Source of the DNA: Samsonia erythrinae
GTDB taxonomy: Bacteria; Pseudomonadota; Gammaproteobacteria; Enterobacterales; Enterobacteriaceae
Length of the DNA: 64,000 nt
NCBI RefSeq assembly: GCF_004342665.1
Contig: NZ_SMBY01000002.1
Span: forward strand, 310,001 to 374,000
Direction of reading: 5' to 3'
Positions within the stretch are counted from its first letter, which is position 1. Each line of letters opens with the position of its first letter. Shown in pieces: positions 11,799 through 22,861 of the stretch. Below the pieces are notes generated by a model, which did no database searches, was not told the origin of the DNA, and saw nothing but the letters and a program-made list of their open reading frames with translations. A program made the position numbers and the translations under genes.

Positions 11799-11826
11799 GT
11801 AGACGTCAATGGACGTCTATTTTTTT
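11799..11826 (+). terminator. Intrinsic terminator after leuU
   Basis: AGACGTC (11801-11807) and GACGTCT (11812-11818) form a perfect stem with a 4-nt loop, followed by a run of T. Confidence 0.85.
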
Positions 11827-11928
11827 GTCTCAACTCCGCGGATTTACTGGCTTTTTCTTCTGTTCATTCTCTTTAAGCACTGATCTTATCCCCAGCGCCG
11901 AACCAGCCATAATCAGAAATTCCCGGTT

Positions 11929-12183
11929 TCAGGTTGGCAGCATATTCTGGCAACCGACAGATTTTTGAGCAAATGGGGATAGGGCGTCCAGCCCCGTGCA
12001 GAATAGGGTTCTCTGATCATCATGTATACGCCACGCCTTGATTTTGCGCCGGGCATCTTCCAGAGACATGGACCCGTTCTCATTCAGACTCTCCCGGCCT
12101 GCTCCAAGGCAAAAGCAATCTGCTCTTCGATGAGGAGCGACGTTTTCATCGGCGCAACCGCCGTTCAGGGGCGTGTTTGTCAT
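11929..12183 (-). pseudogene. Degenerate C-terminal remnant of an IS3-family transposase (orfB)
   Basis: Read on the minus strand, the frame contains GRESLNENGSMSLEDARRKI, which resembles the segment R-x-E-C-L-N-E-N-W-F-x-S-L-E-D-A-R around the last catalytic Glu of IS3-family integrases. It is followed by KAWR and by a corrupted counterpart of the usual YNxxRPHSSLG box (DDQRTLF, then LDALSPFAQKSV). Downstream on the same strand the frame still spells NLKPGISDYGW-like residues. The upstream catalytic domain, orfA and clear terminal inverted repeats are missing. It lies where E. coli carries other genes between leuU and metY. The family call is by eye. Confidence 0.65.
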
Positions 12184-12203
12184 GCCGGAATTCTGTTTCT
12201 GAG

Positions 12204-12219
12204 TAAGATCCGGATCTTA
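12204..12219. repeat. Perfect 16-bp palindrome
   Basis: TAAGATCCGGATCTTA is a perfect inverted repeat just upstream (minus-strand sense) of the transposase relic. It may be part of the old element or an unrelated site. No gene is seen from 12220 to 12417. Confidence 0.5.
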
Positions 12220-12417
12220 GGATAGGCTCAAGCCTCATCCGGCGTCCGTGCTCTTCTTCCACGAGGGCTCGTTTTGCGGCTAGCGGACGGCACGGTATTC
12301 GTTTAACAACAGGGGAATGACTGTTGCCGCAATGGCCGTCCCTACGCCGCCGTCATTCTTGACAAAAAGACGCGTTCCGCGTATAAGAATCGCCTTCAAA
12401 CCAATCCTACCGATGAC

Positions 12418-12446
12418 TTGCTTTTTAGCGGTTGTCAGCGTAGTAT
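12418..12446 (+). promoter_or_regulatory. Promoter of metY (metY-rimP-nusA-infB operon)
   Basis: TTGCTT (12418-12423), a 17-bp spacer and TAGTAT (12441-12446) place the transcription start about 8 bp before the mature tRNA 5' end. Motif and spacing are those of a strong stable-RNA promoter. Confidence 0.75.
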
Positions 12447-12461
12447 TTGCCACGTTTCGGA

Positions 12462-12538
<77 letters not shown>

Positions 12539-12670
12539 TTTACTTCCAGTAAAGCGTTTTTTCAAATACGTTCTTCACTCAATTTTTATCTCTTTTTGCA
12601 GTGATTTTTGAAAAAATTCTTTATTGAAAGTCATGCCGTTAACAAAACGGCATTAGGGTCCAGTTGCATA

Positions 12671-12696
12671 AAGCCCCGATTTTTCGGGGTTTTTTG
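12671..12696 (+). terminator. Intrinsic terminator/attenuator between metY and rimP
   Basis: GCCCCGA and TCGGGGT form a hairpin followed by T6 upstream of rimP. Leaky termination here would set the ratio of tRNA to rimP-nusA mRNA. A conserved rimP-leader RNA motif is known from this position in Gammaproteobacteria; I cannot test the fold. Confidence 0.7.
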
Positions 12697-12753
12697 TTAT
12701 TTGGCAACAAACAACTGGGCTATAGGCCCTTTTTTTATGTCTTGGGGGTGGGC

Positions 12754-13206
12754 TTGTCCACATTAGAGCAAAAATTAACAGAGATGATTTCAGCACCCGT
12801 AGCCGCATTAGGCTACGAACTGGTCGGGATTGAGTTCGTCCGCGGCCGCCAATCGACGCTGCGTATCTATATTGATAGTGAAGATGGGATCACTGTTGAT
12901 GATTGTGCTGATGTCAGCCATCAGGTCAGCGCGGTATTGGACGTAGAAGATCCAATTACTGTCGCCTATAACCTGGAGGTTTCGTCTCCGGGGCTCGAAC
13001 GTCCCTTGTTCACGGCAGAACATTATCTGCGTTTCATCGGTGAAGAGGTGGCAGTGGTGCTGCGTATGGCAGTCCAGAATCGCCGTAAATGGTTGGGTGT
13101 CATCAAAGCTGTTGACGGCGAAATGATCACCATAACAGTGGAAGGCAAAGATGAAGTATTCGCGCTGAGCAATATCCAGAAAGCGAATCTTGTACCCCAC
13201 TTTTAA
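12754..13206 (+). CDS. rimP: Ribosome maturation factor RimP
   Basis: The 150-residue protein, needed for 30S maturation, starts at TTG 12754 ([15 protein letters not shown]) and matches E. coli RimP almost throughout, ending [24 protein letters not shown] stretch at about 12744-12752 serves as ribosome binding site. An in-frame GTG lies two codons upstream (12748). nusA begins 21 bp downstream. Confidence 0.96.
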   Translation: MSTLEQKLTEMISAPVAALGYELVGIEFVRGRQSTLRIYIDSEDGITVDDCADVSHQVSAVLDVEDPITVAYNLEVSSPGLERPLFTAEHYLRFIGEEVAVVLRMAVQNRRKWLGVIKAVDGEMITITVEGKDEVFALSNIQKANLVPHF

Positions 13207-13227
13207 AGTTTGGATGAGGCAACGAGG

Positions 13228-14739
13228 ATGAACAAAGAGATTCTGGCTGTTGTTGAAGCAGTTTCCAACGAAAAAGCCGTCCCGCGCGAGAAGATTTTTG
13301 AAGCGCTGGAAACCGCGCTGGCAACAGCGACCAAGAAAAAATATGAGCAAGAAATTGATGTTCGCGTCAGCATCGATCGTAAAACCGGCGATTTTGATAC
13401 CTTCCGCCGCTGGTTGGTGGTTGACGAAGTCACTCAGCCGACGCGTGAAATTACGCTGGAAGCGGCAAAATTTGATGATCCTACGCTGGATCTTGGTGGT
13501 TACGTTGAAGATCAGATTGAATCTGTTACTTTCGACCGTATCACCACGCAGACGGCGAAGCAGGTTATCGTTCAAAAAGTTCGTGAAGCTGAACGCGCGA
13601 TGGTTGTCGATCAGTTCCGCGAACAGGAAGGCGAGATTGTTACCGGTGTCGTGAAGAAAGTTAACCGTGATAATATTTCTTTGGATCTGGGTAACAATGC
13701 TGAAGCGGTGATCGGCCGTGAAGACATGTTGCCTCGTGAAAATTTCCGCCCTGGTGACCGTATTCGTGGCGTTCTGTACGCTGTTCGCCCTGAAGCTCGC
13801 GGTGCTCAACTGTTCGTCAGCCGTTCCCGTCCGGAAATGCTGGTAGAACTCTTCCGCATTGAAGTGCCTGAAATCGGTGAAGAAGTCATCGAGATTAAGG
13901 CCGCAGCCCGCGATCCGGGTTCGCGTGCGAAAATCGCCGTGAAGACTAATGACAAGCGGATCGACCCCGTTGGTGCCTGCGTAGGCATGCGCGGCGCGCG
14001 CGTTCAGGCGGTTTCCAGCGAACTGGGGGGCGAGCGTATCGATATTATCCTGTGGGATGATAACCCCGCTCAGTTTGTCATCAACGCGATGGCGCCCGCC
14101 GATGTGGTTTCCATCGTTGTCGATGAAGATACCTGCACGATGGACATTGCCGTTGAGTCGAGCAATCTGGCGCAGGCGATTGGTCGTAACGGGCAGAATG
14201 TGCGTTTGGCTTCCCAACTGTTGAAACAGCATCGTTCAGACGATCGTTGGGAACTGAATGTGATGACAGTGGAAGATCTTCAGGCCAAACATCAGGCTGA
14301 AGCACATGCCGCTATCGACGTCTTTACCAAGCACCTTGATATTGATGAAGAGTTCGCCACTGTGCTGGTTGAAGAAGGTTTCTCCTCACTTGAAGAGCTG
14401 GCGTATGTGCCAATTAAAGAGCTTCAGGCCATTGATGGTCTTGATGAGGAAACCATTGAAGCGCTGCGTGAACGCGCTAAAGCGGCATTAACGACGCTGG
14501 CGCTGGCGCATGAAGAAAGCCGCGGCGATGGCCAACCTGCTGAAGATTTGCTCAGCTTACCGGGGCTGTCGCGCGAACTGGCGTTTAAGTTGGCGGCGCT
14601 CGGTGTTTGTACGCTGGAAGATCTTGCTGAACAGGGTGTCGACGACCTGACAGATATTGAAGAACTCAATGATGAGCAGGCGGGTGAATTGATCATGGCC
14701 GCTCGCAATATTTGTTGGTTTGGCGACGACAATGAATAA
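13228..14739 (+). CDS. nusA: Transcription termination/antitermination factor NusA
   Basis: The 503-residue protein binds RNA polymerase and RNA to control pausing, termination and antitermination. The N-terminal RNA-polymerase-binding domain (1-125) is followed by an S1 domain (about 135-200), two KH domains ([14 protein letters not shown] near 255 and [13 protein letters not shown] near 320), and two acidic repeats ending [14 protein letters not shown] precedes the ATG. It is slightly longer than the 495 residues of E. coli. Confidence 0.98.
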   Translation: MNKEILAVVEAVSNEKAVPREKIFEALETALATATKKKYEQEIDVRVSIDRKTGDFDTFRRWLVVDEVTQPTREITLEAAKFDDPTLDLGGYVEDQIESVTFDRITTQTAKQVIVQKVREAERAMVVDQFREQEGEIVTGVVKKVNRDNISLDLGNNAEAVIGREDMLPRENFRPGDRIRGVLYAVRPEARGAQLFVSRSRPEMLVELFRIEVPEIGEEVIEIKAAARDPGSRAKIAVKTNDKRIDPVGACVGMRGARVQAVSSELGGERIDIILWDDNPAQFVINAMAPADVVSIVVDEDTCTMDIAVESSNLAQAIGRNGQNVRLASQLLKQHRSDDRWELNVMTVEDLQAKHQAEAHAAIDVFTKHLDIDEEFATVLVEEGFSSLEELAYVPIKELQAIDGLDEETIEALRERAKAALTTLALAHEESRGDGQPAEDLLSLPGLSRELAFKLAALGVCTLEDLAEQGVDDLTDIEELNDEQAGELIMAARNICWFGDDNE

Positions 14740-14764
14740 CGAACTGTAGCAGGAAAGGAACAGC

Positions 14765-17473
14765 ATGACAGATGTAACCGTAAAATCGCTGGCCGCAGAG
14801 ATTCAGACTCCGGTTGACCGCCTGATACAGCAGTTTGCTGATGCGGGAATGACCAAGTCTGCATCAGATTCTGTGACTCAGCATGAAAAAGAAACGTTAT
14901 TGGCGCATTTGAACCGCGAACGTGGGAATACGCCAGGAAAACTGACGTTGCAGCGTAAGACGCGCAGCACGTTAAACATTCCCAGCACCGGCGGAAAAAG
15001 TAAGTCGGTGCAGATCGAAGTCCGCAAGAAACGCACTTATGTAAAACGCGATCCATTGGAAGCACAACAGGCTGAAGAGGAAGAGCTGGCACGGCGTGAA
15101 GCGGAAGAACAGGCGCAACGTGATGCCACTGAGCAGGCGAAGCGAGAGGCGGAAGAAAGAGCCGAACGCGAAGCCGCTGAGAAAGCAAAACGTGCTGCCG
15201 AAGAGCAAGCCAAGCGTGAGGCCGCTGAAAAAGCTAAGCGTGATGTAGCGGAAAAAGAAAAAGTGACGAATCAACAGAACGAAATTATGACTAAGCCGGC
15301 TCAGGCTGAGAAAGCGAAGCGTGAAGCGGAAGCTGCTGAACTTAAGCGTAAATCAGAAGAGGCTGCGCGTCTGAAAGTCGAAGAAGAAGCGAGACGCATC
15401 GCTGAAGAAGCCCGCCGTATGGCTGAAGAGAATGCGGGCCGCTGGGAAGCGGAAAGCGCGAAGACAGATGATGTTTCAGACTACCATGTGACAACATCTC
15501 ACCATGCGCGTGAAGCGGAAGACGAAAACGATCGCCAGGTCGAAGGTGAACGCCGTAGCCGTGGTCGCGGTGGTAAAGCGACCAAACAGAAGAAAGGCAA
15601 TCGCCTGTCTGAATCCAAAGCCGATCGTGAAGAGGCGCGCGCGGTAACGCGTGGTGGTAAAGGCAAGCGTAAACTGAGCACGCTGCAACAGAGCTTCAAT
15701 AAGCCTGTGCAGGCTGTGAACCGTGATGTGGTCATCGGCGAAACGGTTACCGTTGCTGAATTAGCCAACAAAATGGCGGTTAAAGGCTCTCAGGTCATCA
15801 AAGTGATGATGAAGCTGGGTGCGATGGCGACGATTAACCAGGTTATCGATCAGGAAACAGCACAGCTCGTCGCGGAAGAAATGGGTCACAAAGTGATCTT
15901 GCGTCGTGAGAACGAGCTGGAAGAAGCGGTGATGAGCGACCGTGATACGGGCGCGGCGGCAGAAGCGCGAGCGCCGGTTGTTACCATCATGGGGCACGTT
16001 GACCACGGTAAAACCTCTTTGCTGGACTATATTCGTTCAACCAAGGTTGCGGCGGGTGAAGCGGGCGGGATTACCCAGCACATCGGTGCTTACCACGTTG
16101 AAACCGACAACGGTATGATCACTTTCCTCGATACCCCGGGACACGCCGCGTTTACCGCTATGCGTGCTCGTGGTGCGCAGGCAACGGATATCGTGGTGCT
16201 GGTTGTAGCCGCAGACGATGGGGTCATGCCGCAGACTATCGAAGCTATCCAGCACGCGAAAGCGGCGCAGGTGCCTGTCGTTGTCGCCGTGAATAAAATC
16301 GATAAGCCGGAAGCAGATCCCGATCGCGTTAAAAACGAACTGTCCCAGTACGGCATCATGCCGGAAGAGTGGGGCGGCGAGTCTCAGTTTGTTCACGTCT
16401 CTGCGAAAGCCGGTACGGGGATTGACGAATTGCTGGATGCGATCTTGTTGCAGGCCGAAGTTCTGGAACTGAAAGCGATCCGTAGCGGTATGGCGAGCGG
16501 TGTCGTGATCGAATCGTTCCTGGATAAGGGCCGTGGCCCGGTTGCAACCGTGCTGGTGCGTGAAGGTACGCTGAATAAAGGCGATATCGTACTGTGCGGG
16601 TTCGAGTATGGCCGTGTGCGTGCGATGCGTGACGAGCTGGGACGCGAAATTGCTTCTGCAGGTCCGTCGATTCCGGTTGAGATCCTCGGTTTGTCTGGCG
16701 TACCGGCAGCCGGTGATGAAGCGACGGTTGTTCGCGACGAGAAGAAAGCGCGTGAAGTGGCGTTGTATCGTCAGGGCAAATTCCGTGAAGTCAAGCTGGC
16801 GCGTCAGCAGAAATCTAAGCTGGAAAACATGTTTGCCAACATGACCGAAGGTGAAGTTTCTGAACTGAATATTGTTCTGAAATCTGACGTTCAGGGCTCT
16901 TGCGAAGCGATTTCTGATTCACTGCAAAAACTGTCGACCGATGAAGTGAAAGTGAAGATTGTCGGTTCCGGCGTGGGCGGTATCACAGAAACGGACGCCA
17001 CACTGGCAGCCGCATCGAATGCGATTATTCTTGGTTTTAACGTTCGTGCAGATGCTTCGGCGCGTCGCGTTATTGAAGCGGAAAGTCTGGATCTGCGTTA
17101 TTACTCCGTCATCTATGATTTGATCGACGAAGTGAAACAGGCGATGAGCGGTATGCTGGCGCCGGAATACAAGCAGGAGATCATTGGTCTGGCGGAAGTT
17201 CGTGATGTCTTTAAATCACCGAAATTTGGCGCAATTGCGGGCTGTATGGTGACGGAAGGTATCGTTAAACGTCACAACAAGATCCGTGTCCTGCGTGATA
17301 ACGTGGTGATTTACGAAGGCGAACTGGAATCTCTGCGCCGCTTTAAAGATGACGTTAACGAAGTTCGTAACGGCATGGAATGTGGTATCGGCGTGAAGAA
17401 CTACAATGACGTTCGCACCGGCGATATGATAGAAGTCTTTGAAACGATTGAGGTTAAACGTACGATCGCATAA
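14765..17473 (+). CDS. infB: Translation initiation factor IF-2
   Basis: The 902-residue GTPase brings fMet-tRNA to the 30S subunit. The N-terminal domain (1-50) is followed by a long charged Ala/Glu/Lys/Arg coiled region (about 100-230) with repeated REAEEQAKRD-like units. The G domain has GHVDHGKT (near 410), DTPGHAAF and [12 protein letters not shown], and domains II-IV follow. Two in-frame internal starts match the IF2-beta/gamma starts known in E. coli: GTG at 15263 (codon 167, VTNQQN) and ATG at 15287 (codon 175, [13 protein letters not shown]). Three isoforms are therefore likely. Confidence 0.97.
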   Translation: MTDVTVKSLAAEIQTPVDRLIQQFADAGMTKSASDSVTQHEKETLLAHLNRERGNTPGKLTLQRKTRSTLNIPSTGGKSKSVQIEVRKKRTYVKRDPLEAQQAEEEELARREAEEQAQRDATEQAKREAEERAEREAAEKAKRAAEEQAKREAAEKAKRDVAEKEKVTNQQNEIMTKPAQAEKAKREAEAAELKRKSEEAARLKVEEEARRIAEEARRMAEENAGRWEAESAKTDDVSDYHVTTSHHAREAEDENDRQVEGERRSRGRGGKATKQKKGNRLSESKADREEARAVTRGGKGKRKLSTLQQSFNKPVQAVNRDVVIGETVTVAELANKMAVKGSQVIKVMMKLGAMATINQVIDQETAQLVAEEMGHKVILRRENELEEAVMSDRDTGAAAEARAPVVTIMGHVDHGKTSLLDYIRSTKVAAGEAGGITQHIGAYHVETDNGMITFLDTPGHAAFTAMRARGAQATDIVVLVVAADDGVMPQTIEAIQHAKAAQVPVVVAVNKIDKPEADPDRVKNELSQYGIMPEEWGGESQFVHVSAKAGTGIDELLDAILLQAEVLELKAIRSGMASGVVIESFLDKGRGPVATVLVREGTLNKGDIVLCGFEYGRVRAMRDELGREIASAGPSIPVEILGLSGVPAAGDEATVVRDEKKAREVALYRQGKFREVKLARQQKSKLENMFANMTEGEVSELNIVLKSDVQGSCEAISDSLQKLSTDEVKVKIVGSGVGGITETDATLAAASNAIILGFNVRADASARRVIEAESLDLRYYSVIYDLIDEVKQAMSGMLAPEYKQEIIGLAEVRDVFKSPKFGAIAGCMVTEGIVKRHNKIRVLRDNVVIYEGELESLRRFKDDVNEVRNGMECGIGVKNYNDVRTGDMIEVFETIEVKRTIA

Positions 17474-17507
17474 TTTGATTTGCGGCGACGTCAGTCATTC
17501 GTATGAA

Positions 17508-17533
17508 GGGGGGCCTAGTGCCCCCCGATTTTT
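17508..17533 (+). terminator. Hairpin with T-run between infB and rbfA
   Basis: GGGGGGC (17508-17514) pairs with GCCCCCC (17520-17526) and is followed by GATTTTT. As it lies inside the operon it is probably a partial terminator or an RNA-processing stem. Confidence 0.6.
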
Positions 17534-17548
17534 ACCTGAGGATTTACC

Positions 17549-17947
17549 ATGGCAAAAGAATTCAGCCGTACCCAGCGCGTTGCGCAGGAAATGCAAAAAG
17601 AAATCGCCATTATTATTCAGCGTGAAGTGAAGGATCCACGTATCGGCATGGCGACCGTTTCCGGCGTGGAAGTGTCCCGCGATCTCGCTTATGCCAAAGT
17701 TTTCGTCACCTTCCTGAATGATAACGAACCGGAACAAGTCAAAACGGCGGTGAAAGCCCTGCAAGATGCTGCCGGCTTTATCCGTATGATGCTTGGCAAA
17801 GCAATGCGCCTGCGCGTTGTTCCTGAACTGACATTCGCTTACGACAATTCGCTGGTGGAAGGGATGAGAATGTCCAATCTGGTGACTAACGTAGTGAAAA
17901 AAGATGTGGAACGTCGTTCTGCGTTGGGCGAAGATCAGGAGGATTAA
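17549..17947 (+). CDS. rbfA: 30S ribosome-binding factor A
   Basis: The 132-residue KH-fold cold-shock factor for 16S rRNA 5'-end maturation starts [20 protein letters not shown], like E. coli RbfA. CTGAGGA precedes the ATG. The stop codon TAA shares one base with the truB start (TAATG), implying translational coupling. Confidence 0.97.
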   Translation: MAKEFSRTQRVAQEMQKEIAIIIQREVKDPRIGMATVSGVEVSRDLAYAKVFVTFLNDNEPEQVKTAVKALQDAAGFIRMMLGKAMRLRVVPELTFAYDNSLVEGMRMSNLVTNVVKKDVERRSALGEDQED

Positions 17948-18891
17948 TGAGCCGTCCTCGCCGCCGCGGCCGTGACATACACGGTGTATTGTTGCTGGAT
18001 AAATCTCAGGGTATGTCGTCCAATGACGTTTTGCAAAAAGTGAAACGGCTCTATAACGCCAACAAAGCGGGGCATACCGGCGCGTTAGATCCGTTGGCGA
18101 CCGGTATGCTGCCGATTTGCCTTGGGGAAGCGACGAAGTTTTCTCAATATTTGCTGGATTCGGATAAACGTTACCGCGTGATCGCCCGTCTCGGGCAGCG
18201 GACGGATACATCCGACGCCGATGGCAATGTGATTGAAGAGCGCGCGATTCGCTTTTCTGAGACGGACCTTGCACAGGCGCTTGAAAGCTTTCGGGGCACC
18301 ACTCAGCAGGTGCCGTCCATGTATTCCGCGCTCAAATATCAAGGCCGTAAGCTATACGAGTATGCGCGTCAGGGGCTGACGGTTCCGCGTGAAGCGCGTG
18401 AAATCACCGTTTATGAACTGGTATTTATTCGTTGGGAAGGCGATGAGTTGGAACTGGAAATTCATTGTTCAAAAGGCACCTATATTCGCACCATTATCGA
18501 CGATCTGGGGGAAAAGCTCGGCTGCGGCGCGCATGTGATTTACCTGCGTCGTTTGCAGGTGGCTACGTATCCAACGGCGAGAATGGTGACGCTGGAACAG
18601 CTTACTACTCTGGTTGAGCAGGCTCAGGCGGAGGCTCGCGATCCTGCATTAAGTTTAGATCCGTTGCTCATGCCGATGGAAAGCCCGGTCATTGATTTTC
18701 CCGAAGTGAATCTGACGCCGGTTGTCGCGGGGTATTTAAAGCTGGGGCAGGCGGTTCAGACGGCGAACGCACCGCGTAACGGTATGGTACGCATCACCGA
18801 AGGTGACGAGCGCAAGTTTATCGGAATGGGGGAAATTGATGATGACGGACGCGTTGCGCCACGGCGCCTGGTCGTTGAGTTTCCTGTATAG
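17947..18891 (+). CDS. truB: tRNA pseudouridine-55 synthase
   Basis: The 314-residue enzyme forms pseudouridine 55 in the T-loop of elongator tRNAs. Catalytic Asp48 is in [14 protein letters not shown] (about 42-55), with the conserved [14 protein letters not shown] motif near 178-191 and a C-terminal PUA-like region. It overlaps rbfA by one base. The downstream promoter at 18909 gives rpsO extra expression. Confidence 0.97.
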   Translation: MSRPRRRGRDIHGVLLLDKSQGMSSNDVLQKVKRLYNANKAGHTGALDPLATGMLPICLGEATKFSQYLLDSDKRYRVIARLGQRTDTSDADGNVIEERAIRFSETDLAQALESFRGTTQQVPSMYSALKYQGRKLYEYARQGLTVPREAREITVYELVFIRWEGDELELEIHCSKGTYIRTIIDDLGEKLGCGAHVIYLRRLQVATYPTARMVTLEQLTTLVEQAQAEARDPALSLDPLLMPMESPVIDFPEVNLTPVVAGYLKLGQAVQTANAPRNGMVRITEGDERKFIGMGEIDDDGRVAPRRLVVEFPV

Positions 18892-18908
18892 GCGCGTCAG
18901 TTGCTGCC

Positions 18909-19283
<375 letters not shown>

Positions 19284-19303
19284 GTTTTCTGAGTTTCAGT
19301 GGG

Positions 19304-19331
19304 AAGGGGCCTATTTGGGCCCCTTTCTTCT
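19304..19331 (+). terminator. rpsO terminator
   Basis: AAGGGGCC (19304-19311) pairs with GGCCCCTT (19318-19325) followed by TCTTCT. It corresponds to the E. coli rpsO t1 hairpin, which also affects mRNA decay. Confidence 0.8.
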
Positions 19332-19400
19332 AGGAAGCGTAAGCAAAACAGAGTAGTGTATTGTTGTTAATATGATCTTTCATTACAGAGGTTCGCGCGG

Positions 19401-19447
19401 CTAATGAGAGGCTTTATCTGCATAGGCAGGATAAGGGTTGTCATTAG
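19401..19447 (+). promoter_or_regulatory. pnp: pnp leader hairpin (RNase III processing site)
   Basis: CTAATGAGAGGCTTTATC is largely complementary to GATAAGGGTTGTCATTAG and forms a long imperfect stem in the pnp 5' leader. In E. coli, RNase III cuts such a stem and PNPase then represses its own mRNA. A TATGAT hexamer at 19371-19376 may be the pnp -10 box; no good -35 was found. In E. coli the sRNA SraG comes from the opposite strand of this interval; I could not confirm it here. Confidence 0.65.
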
Positions 19448-19533
19448 TCGTGAGGATGTAGTGTAAAGGTCGGGAGTTCACCCGGCGCATTGATCTCGAA
19501 TACGTGTAATGCGCCACAGCTAAGGATATTATT

Positions 19534-21654
19534 TTGCTGAATCCGATCGTTCGTAAGTTCCAATATGGTCAGCATACCGTCACATTAGAAACCGGTATGA
19601 TGGCACGCCAGGCGACTGCCGCCGTTATGGTAAGCATGGATGACACCGCCGTTTTTGTTACCGTTGTGGGGGCTAAAAACGCAAAACCTGGTCAAAGTTT
19701 CTTCCCGTTAACGGTTAATTATCAGGAGCGTACTTACGCTGCTGGCCGTATCCCTGGCGGTTTCTTCCGCCGTGAAGGCCGTCCAAGTGAAGGCGAGACG
19801 TTGATTTCCCGCCTGATCGACCGTCCGATTCGTCCTCTGTTCCCGGAAGGCTTCCTGAATGAAGTGCAGGTGATTGCAACCGTGGTGTCCGTTAATCCAC
19901 AGGTTAACCCTGATATCGTTGCGATGATTGGGGCTTCTGCGGCGTTGAGCCTGTCTGGCATTCCGTTCAACGGTCCAATCGGCGCGGCACGCGTCGGCTA
20001 TCTGAACGACCAATATGTCCTGAACCCAACGACAGATGAGCTGAAAGAAAGCCGTCTCGATCTGGTGGTTGCGGGTACGGAAGGCGCGGTTCTGATGGTG
20101 GAATCTGAAGCCGATCTGTTGAGTGAAGATCAGATGCTGGGGGCCGTGGTGTTTGGTCACGAGCAGCAGCAGATCGTGATCGAGAACATTAATGCGCTGG
20201 TTGCCGAAGCGGGTAAGCCGAAGTGGGAATGGCATGCGCCAGAAGTGAATGTTTCTTTAGAACAGCGTGTACAGGCGTTGTCTGAAGCTCGCTTGGGTGA
20301 CGCTTACCGCATCACTGAAAAACAAGAGCGTTACGCGCAGGTAGACATCATCAAATCTGATGTTGAAGCCGCTCTGCTGGCCGAAGATGAAACGCTGGAT
20401 GCGGGCGAGATCCAGGAAATCCTGGGCACCATTGAGAAGAATGTTGTGCGTAGCCGCGTACTGGCTGGCGAGCCGCGTATCGATGGCCGTGAAAAAGACA
20501 TGATTCGCGGTCTGGATGTTCGTACTGGCGTACTGCCGCGTACTCATGGCTCTGCGCTGTTCACCCGTGGTGAAACGCAGGCGTTGGTCACTGCCACATT
20601 GGGGACTGAACGTGACGCACAGAACATCGACGAGCTGACCGGCGAACGTACCGATCGCTTCCTGCTTCACTATAACTTCCCTCCGTACTCTGTTGGTGAA
20701 ACCGGTATGGTTGGTTCGCCGAAGCGTCGTGAAATCGGTCACGGTCGTCTGGCTAAGCGCGGCGTGTTGGCCGTCATGCCGAAGGCTAACGAATTCCCGT
20801 ATACCGTGCGTGTGGTATCTGAAATTACAGAATCCAATGGTTCTTCTTCCATGGCGTCTGTCTGCGGCGCTTCTCTGGCGCTGATGGATGCCGGTGTGCC
20901 GATTAAATCAGCCGTTGCGGGTATCGCGATGGGGCTGGTGAAAGAAGGCGACAACTTTGTTGTCTTGTCCGATATCCTGGGTGACGAAGATCATCTGGGC
21001 GATATGGATTTCAAAGTTGCTGGTAGCCGTGAAGGGATTACCGCACTACAGATGGATATCAAGATCGAAGGGATTACCCGTGAGATCATGCAGGTTGCGC
21101 TGAATCAGGCTAAAGGTGCGCGTTTGCACATTTTGGGTGTGATGGAACAGGCAATTAGCACGCCGCGTGGCGATATTTCCGAATTCGCACCGCGCATTCA
21201 CACCATCAAGATCAGCACCGATAAGATCAAAGATGTGATCGGTAAAGGTGGTTCTGTGATCCGCGCGCTGACGGAAGAAACGGGTACGACCATTGAAATC
21301 GAAGACGATGGTACGGTGAAGATCGCGTCAACCGATGGCGAAAAAGCGAAACACGCGATCCGTCGTATTGAAGAAATTACCGCAGAAATCGAAGTGGGCC
21401 GCGTGTATCAGGGTAAAGTTACCCGCATCGTCGACTTTGGCGCTTTCGTTGCTATCGGCGGTGGTAAAGAGGGCCTGGTGCATATCTCTCAGATCGCCGA
21501 CAAGCGCGTAGAGAAAGTGACTGATTACCTGCAAATGGGTCAGGAAGTACCGGTTAAGGTTCTGGAAGTCGATCGTCAGGGCCGCGTGCGCTTAAGTATT
21601 AAAGAAGCGAGCGCGCCCGCTCAGGAAGCGGCGACACCCTCTTCTGAGGAGTAA
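19534..21654 (+). CDS. pnp: Polynucleotide phosphorylase
   Basis: The 706-residue 3'-5' exoribonuclease and degradosome component starts at TTG 19534 ([16 protein letters not shown], with TTG read as Met), as in E. coli. Two RNase PH-like domains flank an alpha-helical linker ([18 protein letters not shown] lies in the active-site domain). They are followed by KH ([14 protein letters not shown], near 562-575) and S1 ([24 protein letters not shown], near 630). TAAGGA at 19521 is the ribosome binding site. The C-terminal tail after S1 is shorter than in E. coli. Confidence 0.98.
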   Translation: MLNPIVRKFQYGQHTVTLETGMMARQATAAVMVSMDDTAVFVTVVGAKNAKPGQSFFPLTVNYQERTYAAGRIPGGFFRREGRPSEGETLISRLIDRPIRPLFPEGFLNEVQVIATVVSVNPQVNPDIVAMIGASAALSLSGIPFNGPIGAARVGYLNDQYVLNPTTDELKESRLDLVVAGTEGAVLMVESEADLLSEDQMLGAVVFGHEQQQIVIENINALVAEAGKPKWEWHAPEVNVSLEQRVQALSEARLGDAYRITEKQERYAQVDIIKSDVEAALLAEDETLDAGEIQEILGTIEKNVVRSRVLAGEPRIDGREKDMIRGLDVRTGVLPRTHGSALFTRGETQALVTATLGTERDAQNIDELTGERTDRFLLHYNFPPYSVGETGMVGSPKRREIGHGRLAKRGVLAVMPKANEFPYTVRVVSEITESNGSSSMASVCGASLALMDAGVPIKSAVAGIAMGLVKEGDNFVVLSDILGDEDHLGDMDFKVAGSREGITALQMDIKIEGITREIMQVALNQAKGARLHILGVMEQAISTPRGDISEFAPRIHTIKISTDKIKDVIGKGGSVIRALTEETGTTIEIEDDGTVKIASTDGEKAKHAIRRIEEITAEIEVGRVYQGKVTRIVDFGAFVAIGGGKEGLVHISQIADKRVEKVTDYLQMGQEVPVKVLEVDRQGRVRLSIKEASAPAQEAATPSSEE

Positions 21655-21794
21655 TACTGTTGAAAAACAGGTTGCGGCATCTTTCTGACGATCGTGTCAA
21701 TTAGGGGCCGCGTGTATCGTAAGGATAAGGACATCCTTGCGTTGAGCAGTCCGGGACAGGATGTTCATCCAATGTTTGTCTTCGGGAGTGGGAA

Positions 21795-22679
21795 ATGAAG
21801 CCTTTCTTGCGCTGGTGTTATGTTGCAACAGCACTCATGCTGGCAGGATGCAGCAACACGGATTGGCGTAAAGACGCGGTACTGGCAATTCCGTTACAGC
21901 CTACTTTGCAGCAGGAAGTGATTCTGGCGCGCATGGAACAAATCCTTGCAAGCCGGGCATTAACCGATGATGAGCGAGCACAGCTATTATATGAGCGCGG
22001 AGTGCTGTATGATAGCCTCGGGTTGCGGGCTTTGGCGCGAAATGATTTTTCACAAGCGTTAACGATCCGCCCTGATATTCCAGAAGTTTTTAACTATCTG
22101 GGGATTTATTTAACGCAGGCAGGCAATTTTGATGCTGCCTATGAAGCGTTTGATTCTGTACTAGAGCTTGATCCAACTTACAATTACGCGCGTTTAAACC
22201 GAGGCACTGCTTTATATTATGGCGGTCGCTATCTGTTAGCGCAGGATGATCTGCTGGCGTTTTATCGAGACGATCCGAATGATCCTTTCCGTTCGTTGTG
22301 GCTGTATCTTGTGGAGCGAGAAATCAATCCTGAGACGGCCAAAGTTGCGTTGAAGAAACGCTACGACGATGCCAAGAAAGGGCCTTGGGGATGGAATATT
22401 GTCGAATTCTACCTGGGCAAGATCAGTGAAAAAACACTGATACGTCGTTTACAGGAAGAAGCTACGGATAACACTTCGCTCGCTGAGCATCTCAGTGAAA
22501 CTGACTTCTATTTAGGTAAGCACTACCTAAGTCTGGGGGACAAGAACACCGCTTTGGCGCTGTTCAAGCTGACGGTTGCCAACAATGTTCATAACTTTGT
22601 TGAGCACCGCTATGCATTGTTGGAATTGGCGCAATTAGGCCAAGAGCAAGACGACCTATCAGGATCGGACCAGCAATAG
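21795..22679 (+). CDS. nlpI: Outer-membrane lipoprotein NlpI
   Basis: The 294-residue protein has a lipoprotein signal (LMLAGC, lipidated Cys19) and a set of TPR repeats (about 62-200, e.g. [20 protein letters not shown]). In E. coli NlpI is an adaptor that scaffolds peptidoglycan endopeptidases and delivers MepS to the protease Prc. The length matches E. coli. It lies between pnp and yrbN-deaD as in E. coli. Confidence 0.96.
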   Translation: MKPFLRWCYVATALMLAGCSNTDWRKDAVLAIPLQPTLQQEVILARMEQILASRALTDDERAQLLYERGVLYDSLGLRALARNDFSQALTIRPDIPEVFNYLGIYLTQAGNFDAAYEAFDSVLELDPTYNYARLNRGTALYYGGRYLLAQDDLLAFYRDDPNDPFRSLWLYLVEREINPETAKVALKKRYDDAKKGPWGWNIVEFYLGKISEKTLIRRLQEEATDNTSLAEHLSETDFYLGKHYLSLGDKNTALALFKLTVANNVHNFVEHRYALLELAQLGQEQDDLSGSDQQ

Positions 22680-22710
22680 CTGACGAACACATAATCAGCC
22701 TGAAAAACTT

Positions 22711-22748
22711 CGGTTATCACCTTTACGGGTGAGGGCTTTTTTGTTCGC
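22711..22748 (+). terminator. Probable terminator after nlpI
   Basis: A short stem (TCACC with GGTGA, 22717-22732) is followed by GGGCTTTTTT. The stem is modest, so it may be leaky. Confidence 0.5.
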
Positions 22749-22783
22749 TTTTTAATCCAATTTGAGCCGGTTCACACTTTTCA

Positions 22784-22861
22784 ATGAAAATGACTGAAAA
22801 TTTTCACGACGAGTTATGTAGACTGGCCGCCATGCTTAATGAGGCACGTGTACATGACTGA
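22784..22861 (+). CDS. yrbN: Small leader protein YrbN
   Basis: A 25-codon frame reads [20 protein letters not shown] then ARVHD, located between nlpI and deaD where E. coli has the small protein gene yrbN. Its last 8 bases overlap the deaD start (ATGACTGA). Translation of yrbN should therefore feed ribosomes onto deaD. Its function is unknown; a role as a coupling leader peptide is inferred from the overlap. No strong ribosome binding site is seen before its ATG. Confidence 0.8.
   Translation: MKMTENFHDELCRLAAMLNEARVHD

Noticed and set aside
12808-14232. 474-codon open frame antisense to rimP and nusA
   Set aside because: It lies wholly opposite conserved genes, its protein is a low-information mirror of nusA codon usage, and it has no recognisable domain.
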